Counted from the stretch's first letter, positions 23,507 to 34,464 are shown. The stretch is 64,000 bases of DNA from Phymorhynchus buccinoides (GCA_017654935.2 CM065704.1:22973766-23037765); one strand, 5' to 3'. Numbers and translations: made by a program. Notes: generated by a model not told the origin, from the sequence alone.

Positions 23507-24074
23507 CGCTCCCAGTACCGTCACCACTACCACCACAGCTACTGAGAGCACCAACACGAGCACGAGCACGAGCACGGCAGCAGCCCCCACCACCACCACC
23601 ACCGAGCCCAACGTCGTGTTCCCCACACAAGCCCCGCCCCAGCCAACCACCACCACCACCACAGCTTCCCCAGCTGCTGCTACCACCACCCCAACTCCTA
23701 CCCAGACCTCAGCGCCCCAGACTAAGGACTACGGCTATCTGTTACGGCTGTTGTTCGCTTTGCGCTCCGAGGGACGATTCCGGCTGCCCCTCCTCCTGTC
23801 TCTGCTGGGAAACGGTGGTGGAAGACCCAACAACATCTTCGGAGGCCTGAATCCCTGGCTGTTTGCCGGGGGCGAAATGGGCGAGGGCTTGTTAGCTCGC
23901 TTGCTCCTCACCAACCTCGTGCAGCGGCGTTTCAGAGGCACCGGCGCGAGCGGTAGTGCGGGGCAAGCGGGCGCCAACAGTCTTACCGGGCAGACGGGCA
24001 CGACGAACCCCTTCGGGCAGATGGGGCCTATCAACCCTTTCATGCTGAGCATGTTGAGCGAGGCGTATGCTTGA
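23074..24074 (+). CDS. Mucin-like secreted protein, second (terminal) coding exon
   Basis: The exon starts after a CCTACAG acceptor and ends at TGA (24072-24074). With the first exon it gives 352 aa. After the signal peptide, about residues 24-240 are a Thr/Ser/Pro/Ala-rich mucin-type domain, dense in predicted O-glycosylation sites. It contains a poly-Thr run encoded by an ACT microsatellite (23464-23506). The last ~110 residues differ: DYGYLLRLLFALRSEGRF, a Leu-rich stretch, then a Gly/Asn/Phe-rich segment (GGGRPNNIFGGLNPWLFAGG) and a GQ/NPF-rich tail ending MLSMLSEAYA. There are almost no Cys and no transmembrane segment, so it is probably a secreted mucus, extracellular or shell-matrix component. 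I do not recognise the C-terminal domain. The exon is GC-rich against AT-rich surroundings, which supports real coding. Confidence 0.8.
23464..23506 (+). repeat. Coding (ACT)n trinucleotide repeat
   Basis: About 14 ACT units in frame encode a poly-Thr run in the mucin-like domain, so length alleles would add or remove Thr without a frameshift. Confidence 0.9.
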
Positions 24075-24179
24075 GGCTTGAGAGATAGCTGAGGACCTCG
24101 ATCTGGAGGACGCTTTGTTGTTGGGGGGGTTAAGGTGAATTCCAACGCTTGAAAGGAAGAATACGTAAAGGCCGAACGC

Positions 24180-24274
24180 ACACAAGCACGCACGCACGCA
24201 CGCACGCACGTACACAAGCACGCACACACGAATGCACACACGCACGCAAACACACAGACACACGCACACGCACG

Positions 24275-24337
<63 letters not shown>
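24180..24337. repeat. (CACG)n / (CA)n array
   Basis: CACGCACG-type units grade into pure CA. It lies about 100 bp after the stop codon of the mucin-like gene. Confidence 0.92.
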
Positions 24338-24338
<1 letters not shown>

Positions 24339-24758
24339 AATTATCACTGTAGGTGTTATTAGCGATTTCTTGATAGGCAGACATTGAGACAAACTGAGAT
24401 GTAGGAAGATGACTCGCATAGTTAGGGACATTTAGTATCCCTGTGCGTTCATGCTTACAGGTAAACAACAAAGTTAAAGACAAACAAACAAAACGTAACA
24501 AAGAAAAATCCGAACGGTCACGCCAAAATGCTAATACGCGTAATTAGACATAAGATATTTAAAGGGGTATTTAAACGATGGCACTTTTAGGTCACTCCTC
24601 TCTCAACACGACGCCTGCGCCTTTAGCCGAGATCAGGCGTTCAGCCGATCCAAAGAATCAGTTAACTCTTCTAGCACCATGCACACTTCACTCCCACCAA
24701 ATGCCAAGTACCCTGCCACGTGTTTGTCTATTTTCAGAGCTTATGTCAGTGATTTTCT

Positions 24759-24764
24759 ATTAAA
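24759..24764 (+). promoter_or_regulatory. Candidate polyadenylation signal ATTAAA
   Basis: It is the first plausible variant signal downstream of the mucin-like stop codon (685 bp away). A stronger AATAAA lies at 28195. Confidence 0.3.
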
Positions 24765-25311
24765 GCAACACATGCACACTCGAAAAAGAATTGTTACCCC
24801 TCTCTTGTTTGTTGATATGCAACAGACAACCAAAAACGTCAAAACAAAACATGGCGCTAGAAGAGCTTTAAGTTGTTAAATAATATTTGGAAAAGAGCAG
24901 GGACGAAGGCAGTGGGGTTGGGGGAGGGGGGCGTTTGGGGGGATGGATTGAAAGAGGGCGTGGGGGACGGGTACAAGGATTTGCCCACCTAGCAAACGGA
25001 CTCAGGAAATGGAATGGTAATGAATTAAAAGACGCAGCATCGTTCCAGAACTGTCCTAGAATCTGGAACGGTGTCATGTAATGGCATCGCTAACACGAAG
25101 CAGTGACAGAAAACATTGACCTTTATGTCTTATCACGTACAATTTACTGCGAAGAGCCTATAATATATAAGACATGTTTTGCTCGTAAGCAAAAGGGAGC
25201 TTCAGAGAAAGACACGGATCGCCTGTGTAGCTTTATGTGTGTGTTTTTACTTTGTTTTCTGAGCGCTATCATCAAAATGGTCCTTGGCATTGTTTTAATC
25301 GAGGTATTTTT

Positions 25312-25688
25312 GGTAAAGGTCAAGATGTGCCATCTCGGTTAATTCTATTTTTCCGTTATTGCCTTTCTGACCATACATAAAGCTGTCTTTTAGGAACATT
25401 TTTAGCTAATAACCTTTTTGGAATACTAACCCTATCCCTAACCCTAGCCCTAAACCTAACCCTACCCCCCACCCTATAAGACGGGAAAACGCAACGAACC
25501 ACAACTGTGACAAATCGCGGTGTACTGCAGTACATAGTGGGGGGTAGGGTTAGGTTTAGGGCTAGGGTTAGGGCTAGGGTTAGTATTCCAAAAAGGTTAT
25601 TAGCTAAAAATGTTCCTAAAATACAGCTTTATGTATGGTAAGAAAGGCAAAAACGGAAAAATAGAATTAACCCAGAAATGCCATTACC
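25312..25688. mobile_element. Telomere-like foldback element, copy T2
   Basis: It starts GGTAAAGGTCAAGATGTGCC like copies T1 and T4, but lacks the C6 run after it and has a shorter, degraded right end. The CCCTAA/TTAGGG arms and the loop with TGTACTGCAGTACA are conserved. No clear target duplication was seen, consistent with an older or trimmed copy. Confidence 0.82.
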
Positions 25689-25862
25689 TTTTCCCTTTCC
25701 TCTCATTTCGGGTTTGTTGACTTAAATCATGTGTTTGAAAACAACCCCCTAAATAGCTCATAATCGATATTTTAACATGTTCATTGTACCACATACTTAT
25801 ATTTGAGAGTAAAATGTGTGTGTATGTGAATATGCGCACACATATTATGCGTGTGTTCCCTC

Positions 25863-25865
<3 letters not shown>

Positions 25866-25921
<56 letters not shown>

Positions 25922-25926
25922 GTCTA

Positions 25927-26011
<85 letters not shown>

Positions 26012-26013
26012 GT

Positions 26014-26090
<77 letters not shown>
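25866..26090. repeat. Mirror pair: (CT)n then (GA)n
   Basis: (CT)n with a few GT breaks runs 25866-26007, then a short GTATGTAGATAGATAGATA linker, then (GA)n 26026-26090. On one strand the two blocks are complementary, so the locus can fold into a long hairpin or cruciform. Confidence 0.92.
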
Positions 26091-26098
<8 letters not shown>

Positions 26099-26429
26099 AT
26101 AATTATCATGCTTTTTGTTTGAGAGCTACCCGGTACATTACATTCATGTCGCTTGTTGTATGATTAATTCATCTGTTACTTATTTATCTTCTTAGTTTAG
26201 ATGTACTATGAATAATATACGCATCGTCGCGTTCAACTACTAATTATTTATTGATTCATTGTGAAGATTGATATGCATGTACATGTTTTAATGTACTGAT
26301 CCATTCGTTACTCATTATTTATGTTGTTTTGGTCGTCTAGGTTTTTGTTCTCATTTTCGTTCGTTACTTTTAATCATCGTTGACAATGTGAACGCGACAA
26401 ACACCTCAGTCGAAACTAGAAAGCCTTAA

Positions 26430-26661
26430 CCCTTTCACCGCCATTTTTGCACCACAATGACGTAACACCCATGTCATTAAAAACCCTTGAAATCAGGGTC
26501 TGTTATTCAATGATATTGTGCTCCTAAATTTGAGCAGTAAGGATTGACTGTATTCCAAATGTGTCACAAAGAAATCCCACAATATTGCAGATGAAATCTT
26601 TTATGTAGCCAAGTAAGTTTAATGGACATTTTTGACTCAAAGATGGCTGGCGGTGAAAGGG
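26430..26661. mobile_element. piggyBac-like MITE, copy P2
   Basis: Termini CCCTTTCACCGCCA and TGGCGGTGAAAGGG lie between TTAA motifs (26426-26429 and 26662-26665). It is internally similar to P1 and P4. Confidence 0.85.
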
Positions 26662-26760
26662 TTAAAGACCCACCAGGTCACGTGTCAAAATCACGGGTTT
26701 CACGTGTTTCACGTGTTTTCCCTCTTATAGCTAGTAAGAAATTTTGTTTTGACCAGGTTT

Positions 26761-26851
26761 GACACCCATACAAATGTCCCCAAATTGAAAACGAAACATA
26801 ATTTTAAGGAGCAGCCTCAATTTGAAGTTGGGGACATTTGTATGTGGGTCA
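26761..26851. repeat. Short inverted repeat (hairpin)
   Basis: GACACCCATACAAATGTCCC plus CAA pairs with TTGGGGACATTTGTATGTGG plus GTC across about 43 bases. It has no relatives in the window. Confidence 0.65.
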
Positions 26852-28440
26852 CAGCTACCCAGAAAACAACCCAAGGGATTTAATCGTGGTGCGTCAGTGA
26901 GAGAATATAGACTTGCATCTCCGCCAAGACAGTAATTTTTTGATATTTTTGGCTTAAAAAAATACAGAAAAAGAAACTCAAAATAATTAACGTAACCCCT
27001 TCCACCTAACTCATATCTACTTACTCAACATCATAACCAGTAGAGTTTTTTATGGTTTTTTTTTTTACTGCTTGACTATGATTCTTATAAATTCCATGAG
27101 GTGTTACCCACCTACAACAAGACCTTAGAGAGAAAAAAGCGAATAACTTTTATGGTCGAAAAAGAATCGTAACAAAACAAAAACATGCAATAAAGATTAC
27201 CTGTGACCAAAATTAATTAATCCTCCAAATGAATCCAAATGTATCTTCCACAGGTAGCTTTTCGTTGTTGATGATGGTAGGGCCTACTTTACCCCATAGA
27301 AAATGTTTTTGTCAAAATAATCGTGTTCTTAGCCCTAAAAGAAGCAAGGGCTTCTTAACCTCCAAATTTGACAATTTGCGTCTCCACTGAGCACATTACG
27401 TGCAAGATCATCTTCACATCCACGAAACCCATACCCTCCCACGGTCTACAAGGTCCCCTGACCATTTTCAATCGAATGCCTAGCTATGATTTGCATAGTG
27501 TGCGAATGAAACAGACAACACATGCAAAAAAAAGCAAGGATCTGCAAACATGGACAAGAAACATAATTTTCTTGTAGAAGCTAAAATAATTAATTCTAAC
27601 ATTGACGTATTATTGGATTTATTACAAGTAATAACTTGTATCAAACAATGACTGCAGAAATATAAAAAGGGGGGTTTGCTTTTTATATTTCAGCAGTCTT
27701 TTTTTTAACTTTCGTAATAAGTTCAAGAATATGTCAATGGACTATCTAAAGATAGTCCGTTTTGACTCCAAGCCATCGCGGAGTGAGTAGTGGAAGTAAC
27801 GAGTTTGAATTCAGAACTTTGTAACATTTGAAATACGGACTGGTTGGAGGTGTTATGCTATGAATTGTTCTATGTTTTATATCAAGTTTTCAGGGTGTGT
27901 TTCGAGGTGATTTATTACGTTGTTATAATGTCAAACGCTGTTTGAACTTTACGTGAAGACAGGACTATAAACGATTAACTAACTTGTCACTTGTCACTGC
28001 GTTCTGTACAAAGGTTCTTGCTCAATGTGTCACGAGCTTTAGATGCTGATGTAGGCCTATCTAATATGTTTGATAGTTCATCTTATGATTCTGGCTGTTT
28101 GCATTATATTGAAAAATAAATGTAAGCGGGTGAGCTTTTTAGAACGCTATGCGTGTACATTGCTTTGTCCTAAATCCTGTGATTAATAAAAGCAATTGTG
28201 TTGAACCTTGACACACCTTTCTGGTGATATTTGTTGTTGATGCATTTCGAGTGAATAATGACAACGGTGTTGAAAATTATACAAGTGATGCAAATAGTGA
28301 TGATGGAGGAATGTGTGTATTAATTTTCTCCTTTCTCTGTCACTCTCTGTCGGTCTCTGTGTGAGTCATTATTTCTGTCTGTCTGTTTATCTGTCTATCG
28401 TTTCCCTATCCCTTCGTGCGTCTGTCTGTTTGCCTGCCTG
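26852..28440. other. Non-repetitive stretch, possible transcript end
   Basis: No coding exon is recognised. A good AATAAA with a T/G-rich downstream element at 28195-28245 suggests that a + strand transcript ends here, conceivably a long 3' UTR or another gene's last exon (inference). Confidence 0.35.
28195..28200 (+). promoter_or_regulatory. Candidate polyadenylation signal AATAAA
   Basis: AATAAAAGCAATTGTGTTGA: the signal is followed within 10 bases by a GT-rich element and further T/G-rich sequence. Confidence 0.4.
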
Positions 28441-28458
28441 TCTCACTTACTCAGACAG

Positions 28459-28615
28459 TCAACCACTCACTCACTCACTCACTCAACCACTCATTCAACC
28501 ACTCACGCACTGACCCACCCACTCACTCACTCAACCGCTCACTCATTCACTCAGCCACTCATTCAGCCACTCACTCACCCAACCACTCATTAAACCACTC
28601 ACGCAACCACCCATA
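28459..28615. repeat. CACT/CACTCATTCAAC tandem repeat
   Basis: Degenerate 4 bp units (ACTC) are organised in 12-16 bp higher units with AACC and CACG variants. Confidence 0.8.
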
Positions 28616-28905
28616 CACATCCTGGTTTGGGCATACACCCAAGTAAAAGTTTATAAAAAACAACACCTCCACCTACATACAATGAAAAAGAAACATCTGA
28701 AAGTGCCGACGGGGGACCCAGAGATGCACTGACTGACCATACATGCCCTACCAACACAAGAGCAGCCCCAAGAGGCACACATCTACTTTCCGTCTTGCAT
28801 ACACAATGTCATTTCATCAGAAAGAATAGGCCTACTTACAAGTTGTAAAGGAAAATCGTAGTATAAAGAACAGAATACGGACATACACGTTCGGACGCAT
28901 GCGTG

Positions 28906-29331
<426 letters not shown>

Positions 29332-29666
29332 CATCACGCGACAGAAAGATGGATGTTTGTATGTTTGAAACAACCATTACATTTATAATACGCAAAAAAT
29401 GAAAACAATCACAGAACTGGTGCATTTAAACAAAATACTTGCATCACTATAGGACCATTTTCACTACTTAGAAACCAGAACTACTTAGGCATAAATCGAT
29501 CGCCCAGAATGCATGACCACTCATTGCCATGGCTCTTACCAGCAAACCATGGTTCATGGTAGATCAATATTATGGACACCTACGCCTTTGTACCATGCTT
29601 AGACTACCAGTTATTGTTCTATAATATTCTCTGGACCTGAAAGGAAGAAAACTCAAATGATTCACA

Positions 29667-30025
29667 GAATAGCGAAGAAAACGAGTAACACTAAGCATGA
29701 TGGCAAACACAGTGAAGTACTTCATGCAGGTAATAAAACTTTACTTTTCTATGTTTTTCAGTTGTAATGAGTAAGGCGGCTCTGTGTGGGCAGATCTTCA
29801 GAAAAGTTATCACTACGAAACCGTTTATCTGCAACCTGCTGGGCTTTCATGATGCAAGACTCTGGACACGATCTTGTTCTATTCCTCTACGTGGTGAAAA
29901 TGTGAAAATCTGTTTAACGTAATCCGGTCTGGAACATAGAAAAGTAATGTTGTATTACCTGCATGAAGTACTTCACTATGTTTGCCATCATGCTTAGTGT
30001 TATTCGTTTTCTTCGCTATTTCTTG
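29667..30025. mobile_element. Foldback element with ~95 bp arms
   Basis: The left arm (AATAGCGAAGAAAACGAGTA ... GTACTTCATGCAGGTAATA) is repeated inverted at 29937-30025 with about 90% identity by eye. The central ~180 bp is unique with no ORF. It is a single-copy MITE-like element here. Confidence 0.78.
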
Positions 30026-30503
30026 CAACACCAGTAAAGTCCCGAATTTTTAACAATACAGATAAGTATTACTCTCTACGTTCCATTTAACAGCTGAATT
30101 GTAAGTAATTATTGAACAATTTCTCAAATATTTCGTCAATCATTTTAACTTCATTTTTTTTGTTCCTTTAAATTGATGAGACCAGAAGCCATTCCACAGT
30201 CACGGATTGCCAATGAAAAAACCGAGAGAAGTTCAGAAATAATTACCTATTCTGGCTGACGACAAAAGTGGATTCAGTCGTAACATGGCCATAAGTATTT
30301 CAAAATAATGCAAAGATTTCTGATACACCAAGATGGCCATCCTACGTCACTGGACAGTTCGTTAAATTAATTCTTCCCTCAAACCCACTTTAAGGAAACT
30401 TGAACATGGTTGCAACATGAACAGCCATTGTTCTTGCCAGTCAATGGCTAGTGCCTTATTTCAATGATACATAGGCCTACATAAATGACTTTCTTGCGTT
30501 TGT

Positions 30504-30504
<1 letters not shown>

Positions 30505-30588
<84 letters not shown>
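30505..30588. repeat. (GA)n microsatellite
   Basis: About 41 units, nearly pure. Confidence 0.95.
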
Positions 30589-30589
<1 letters not shown>

Positions 30590-30807
30590 AGGATTAAAAG
30601 AAAGACAAATCCAGATACATCCATCAAGTCAAACATAGCGTATAGCTTTTTCTAGCATACCTGCCGCAACATGCCACACACGACGAATGAGTTGCACTAC
30701 TGACCCACATCGGAGTGGTAGGTTTGGGGCAGTGGGCGAATGCTTCGTGCCTCCATACGGAGAGCTGGACGACCTCGCCCCCCCCCCCCCCCCCCCACGA
30801 GTCTCTT

Positions 30808-31000
30808 CCCGTGGGGATACCGAGGGGGGTCTTTCGTAAAAATAGTTTCCCCACCTTCTTCAAGCAGCTCTGTGCTCGTAATTTCCTCTAATCTGCCACT
30901 CTCTTTGACTCTGATTGTCCCCTTTGCTTTCTATCATCTACTATCTTTCTGACTTATTGGCCCGTTCTCCTGCCTTTTTTTTCCAACAAAAAATCTTCCA
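30808..31000 (+). mobile_element. (GAA)n-tailed retroposon, copy C3, cut by assembly gap
   Basis: It starts CCCGTGGGGATACCGAGGGG and follows the family sequence (TTTCCCCACCTTCTTC; CTCTTTGACTCTG; CTCCTGCC) until the N run begins. The poly-C run at 30779-30796 lies just upstream. Its 3' half must be in the gap or deleted. Confidence 0.78.
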
Positions 31001-31500
31001 NNNNNNNNNNNNNNNNNNNNNNNNNNNNNNNNNNNNNNNNNNNNNNNNNNNNNNNNNNNNNNNNNNNNNNNNNNNNNNNNNNNNNNNNNNNNNNNNNNNN
31101 NNNNNNNNNNNNNNNNNNNNNNNNNNNNNNNNNNNNNNNNNNNNNNNNNNNNNNNNNNNNNNNNNNNNNNNNNNNNNNNNNNNNNNNNNNNNNNNNNNNN
31201 NNNNNNNNNNNNNNNNNNNNNNNNNNNNNNNNNNNNNNNNNNNNNNNNNNNNNNNNNNNNNNNNNNNNNNNNNNNNNNNNNNNNNNNNNNNNNNNNNNNN
31301 NNNNNNNNNNNNNNNNNNNNNNNNNNNNNNNNNNNNNNNNNNNNNNNNNNNNNNNNNNNNNNNNNNNNNNNNNNNNNNNNNNNNNNNNNNNNNNNNNNNN
31401 NNNNNNNNNNNNNNNNNNNNNNNNNNNNNNNNNNNNNNNNNNNNNNNNNNNNNNNNNNNNNNNNNNNNNNNNNNNNNNNNNNNNNNNNNNNNNNNNNNNN
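31001..31500. other. Assembly gap (500 N)
   Basis: Exactly 500 N, a conventional placeholder, so the true length is unknown. It lies 3' of MARCHF5 and may hold the end of its 3' UTR. Confidence 0.99.
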
Positions 31501-31526
31501 TTCTCCACCGGACATTTAGAGAGGTC

Positions 31527-31650
31527 CTAGCCAGAGCATTCCCTGTGGGAACTCCATGAAAACCCTGCGATGGGCTGAGGCGGACTCAGGGCAGGTTCAG
31601 TGGAATCCCACCGTGGAGGCGACAGCGCTGAATCTCAGGGTGCTGCAAAA
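31527..31650 (-). pseudogene. Degenerate duplicate of the MARCHF5 C-terminal exon end
   Basis: On the minus strand this reads STLRFSAVASTVGFH-stop, aligned position by position with the true terminus STPGSSASASSVGFQ-stop at 31804-31851. Homology continues past the stop (CTGCCC..GAG.CC.CCTC.GCC; GGAGTTCCCACAGGGAATGC against the 31740s). It lies about 210 bp 3' of the real stop, so it is a diverged tandem duplication. TTTGTGGCTTTTGCAG directly precedes it on the gene strand, an acceptor-like sequence, so an alternative terminal exon cannot be excluded. Confidence 0.65.
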
Positions 31651-31803
31651 GCCACAAATCAAAAACTCGTTTTTTCAGCTTCCATACAAACCATTTCACA
31701 AGCAAACAACCTTTTGTCTCCTGAAAGTATTCAGAGAGTTCCCAGCCTGGGAGTTCCCCGTGTGGGTACCCTGTGACTGGCCGAGGTGGGCTCCTGGGCA
31801 GGC

Positions 31804-31962
31804 TCACTGGAATCCCACGGAGGAGGCTGAGGCGGAGGACCCCGGGGTGCTGCTGGTGTCCTCCTCGTAGTCCATGATGACGCGGTTGGCCTGCCGGTGG
31901 TACTGGCTCTGCTTGTAGTAGATCTTCAGCACACCCTTGATGGCGATGAAGGCTATGCCCCC
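31804..31962 (-). CDS. MARCHF5 mitochondrial E3 ubiquitin ligase, last coding exon
   Basis: The minus strand reads, after a TTTTCCAG acceptor, GGIAFIAIKGVLKIYYKQSQ followed by YHRQANRVIMDYEED and a Ser/Thr-rich tail, ending GFQ-stop (52 residues). This is the C-terminal transmembrane helix and cytosolic tail of MARCH5, where animal orthologues have a GGIAF-AIKG-KQQQY-RQA-type sequence. The family protein is a four-pass RING-CH ubiquitin ligase of the mitochondrial outer membrane that acts on fission/fusion proteins. The tail is about 14 residues longer than the vertebrate one and Ser-rich. The exon joins 42477-42640 in phase 0 across a 10.5 kb intron. Confidence 0.92.
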   Translation of the reverse strand, partial: GGIAFIAIKGVLKIYYKQSQYHRQANRVIMDYEEDTSSTPGSSASASSVGFQ

Positions 31963-32003
31963 CTGGAAAACACGTACAGATATTTACCTTATTTTACACA
32001 ATA

Positions 32004-32179
32004 CAGTGGAACCTCCCTTACAAGACCTCCCATCATAAGACTCCCTCCCATATAAGACCTACTTCTCTGAGACATTGCCCTTCTTTGTGAGTATTAAAAT
32101 TACCTCCCTTATAAGACCCCTCCCTTATAAGACCTCATTTTGGATGATTTTTGACAGTCTTACAAGGGAGGTTCCACTG
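32004..32179. mobile_element. TA-flanked MITE family A, copy A2 (intron of MARCHF5)
   Basis: CAGTGGAACCTCCCTTACAA ... GGGAGGTTCCACTG between TA dinucleotides. It is internally inverted relative to A1. Its right TA is shared with the adjacent family B element. Confidence 0.85.
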
Positions 32180-32181
32180 TA

Positions 32182-32342
32182 CAGTAAAAACCACTTAAGT
32201 CAAAGTTGAAGGGACTGAAATTATATTTTGAGATAGCCAATATTTTGAGTTAAAAAGACTTTTCAACATAGAGATTATTATACTGGGACCCAAAAGATGA
32301 TTGTGAGTTATCCAGTGTTTTTGAGTTATCCGTTTTCCACTG
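32182..32342. mobile_element. TA-flanked MITE family B, copy B1
   Basis: It starts CAGTAAAAACCACTTAAGTC, contains the family core (ATTTTGAGATAGCCAATATT; TAAAAAGACTTTT; ACTGGGACC), and ends GTTATCCGTTTTCCACTG then TA. Termini of the CAGT..ACTG type and the TA duplication suggest a Tc1/mariner-pogo relative. Confidence 0.8.
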
Positions 32343-33131
32343 TAAAAGGCAATATTTTTTTCTTCTCCTCAGACTGTAATATGACTAGAAAAGTAATAGA
32401 AAACTTATTCACTCTAACAACAAAATGAAAAATGGGTTAAAAAAAAAATTGCGGGAAGGGGCAGGCCTTAAAAATAAGACACGCCTTATTGTCTGTAAAA
32501 CATGGTATTTTCTTGACGAATTGTCAGCAATCAGTCTCTCTATTGTTCGGCTCTCAGGTATGAAAGTGGATGAAGATCAAAAAAGAGGAAAAAATTTCAA
32601 CGTTCCCAAAAATATTTTTACAAACACCTTTTCGCCTACCTAACGTCACAAATTTTATTCAGCAAGGAGGGGGTCCGAAAATTTGGTCGGCACAAATACC
32701 TTCCACACACATTTTCAGCTATCATCGCTACTTTTGTTGAGCGGGAGCTACTCATTTCGCCTTCCTTCGCACAATTGAAGCGAGTGAGCTAAAGCAACTT
32801 CCGATTAAGCAGTTTGAGAATCCCGCCAAATAAAGACTTGTAGATATAAGAATACGGCAAGATCGGTCCTTTACGCGGAATTTTTTTTTAACGCGGAAGT
32901 TTTGAAAAATTTCCGCGGATTTTCCGCGAAACGCTGAATTCTTTCATGCCTGGGCTCTGTATGGCCATGCATTCGACGATGGCTTTCATTGGCCAAACCA
33001 AACCGGCTTGGACGCTTAGCATGGCAGGGAACAAAGAAGAAGAAATTTGGCTCCTTACCCAAATTGTTCTTTCAACTCTGGTTGACATAAGCCTGACGCT
33101 GGGGCCAACAGCAAAGTGAAAGCTGCGCGTT
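32343..33131. other. Intronic stretch, no gene seen
   Basis: 33080-33131 (TGGTTGACATAAGCCTG..GGCCAACAG) matches 50940-50988, which is another small dispersed repeat. In both places a mobile element has inserted directly after it. Confidence 0.45.
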
Positions 33132-33140
33132 TAATAACAG

Positions 33141-33249
33141 TGGCACAGTGGTAACGCGTTCGCCTCGTGTCAAGTAAACCCCAGTTCGAACCTGGGTACA
33201 GGGGATTTTTCCTCTCACTTTGCACTAGGCCTTATGGTCTGAACGTGGA

Positions 33250-33283
<34 letters not shown>

Positions 33284-33497
33284 GTACCCATGTGCCACAC
33301 GTTAAACACAGTTGCAACGAAAAAGTTGTCATTTGGTCAACATTTACCCCCTTTCCTTCCTCATCAGTCACACAAAAATCGCATGCAAATTTATTATTTT
33401 TAAATTGGGTGGCGCGCCTCTGGCTGCAACGTGCTCTCCAGGTGGGAGCAACCCGAATTTCACAGAGACGCCTCTGTGACTATAAAATACCTAATAC
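33141..33497 (+). mobile_element. tRNA-headed SINE, copy D1 (full length, 357 bp)
   Basis: The head has A-box-like TGGCACAGTGGTAACGC and B-box CAGTTCGAACCTGGG. A central segment (TTTCGGATGAGACGATAAAC, then CGAGGTCC) looks like the conserved core domain of widely distributed metazoan SINEs (Nin-DC-like; from memory, unverified). The 3' part holds CTCCAGGTGGGAGCAACCCG and CAGAGACGCCTCTGTGACTA. A 9 bp duplication, TAATAACAG, flanks it (33132-33140 and 33498-33506). Confidence 0.85.
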
Positions 33498-33661
33498 TAA
33501 TAACAGATTTTCTAGTTTCCACAGTGATGACAAATAACGATACAGCTAAGTCTTTTGCGAATGACAATAACTCCCAAACTCGGGGACACATGTGCTGGCT
33601 GTTAGCGCTTGTAACAGTCAAAGGGATTAGTAAGACTTTCCCCAATGTTAGCGGTCCTGAA

Positions 33662-33988
33662 CCCCCCATGGGGATACCGGGGGGTCTTATGTATAAATAG
33701 TTCCCCCACCGTCTGGAAGTTTTGTGCTTGTAATTACTTCCACTAATCTGTCACTCTCTTTGAGTTTGACTCTGTCTTTTCCCTTTGCTTACTGTCATCT
33801 ACAATCGTTCTGCTTTACCAGTCCATTCTCCTGCCTTTTTTCACAAAACTCTTTCAAAAACATTTCCTCCAGCCGAAGTCGGACTTGCTGGGCCTAACTA
33901 TTTCTTTGTTAGGCGCATAGCGGCAGCATGACGCATCTGCACTCATAATTGACAGGAAACTGTCTGAGCGATCGAAGAAGAAGAAGAA
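33662..33988 (+). mobile_element. (GAA)n-tailed retroposon, copy C4 (intron of MARCHF5)
   Basis: The start is CCCCATGGGGATACCGGGGG, then GTATAAATAG (TATA-like, about 25 bp in). It ends GAGCGATCGAAGAAGAAGAA. AGCGGTC-xT-x-AA flanks both sides with two mismatches, consistent with an aged target duplication of about 12 bp. Confidence 0.82.
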
Positions 33989-34256
33989 GCGGTCATCAAG
34001 TCCTTTGGGCTAATAATGGTGATGTACCCTGGGATGGGCATCTCTTACATGAACACATTCTAGCCTAGACTTCTAACCTAGAATACGCAGACTTTGACGC
34101 TCAGACAGACCATAAAGCCTTGTGAAGGCTGAGCAGGAAAAAAATCTGCTATAATAATCTAGACTTGACGGACAGTCAATGACAAAGAAGACATTGACAA
34201 AAAGAAAGGAGAGCAAAAGAGGTATGTATAACATCTTAAGGTCAAGGAGAAAAACT

Positions 34257-34464
<208 letters not shown>

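Larger units (their letters stand above)
24075..25311. other. 3' flank of the mucin-like gene
   Basis: It includes a (CACG)n/(CA)n array (about 24180-24337) and an ATTAAA at 24759-24764 that could be the polyadenylation signal. 24660-24682 (GTTAACTCTTCTAGCACCAT) closely matches the 61 bp minisatellite unit at 63 kb. No further gene is seen. Confidence 0.45.
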
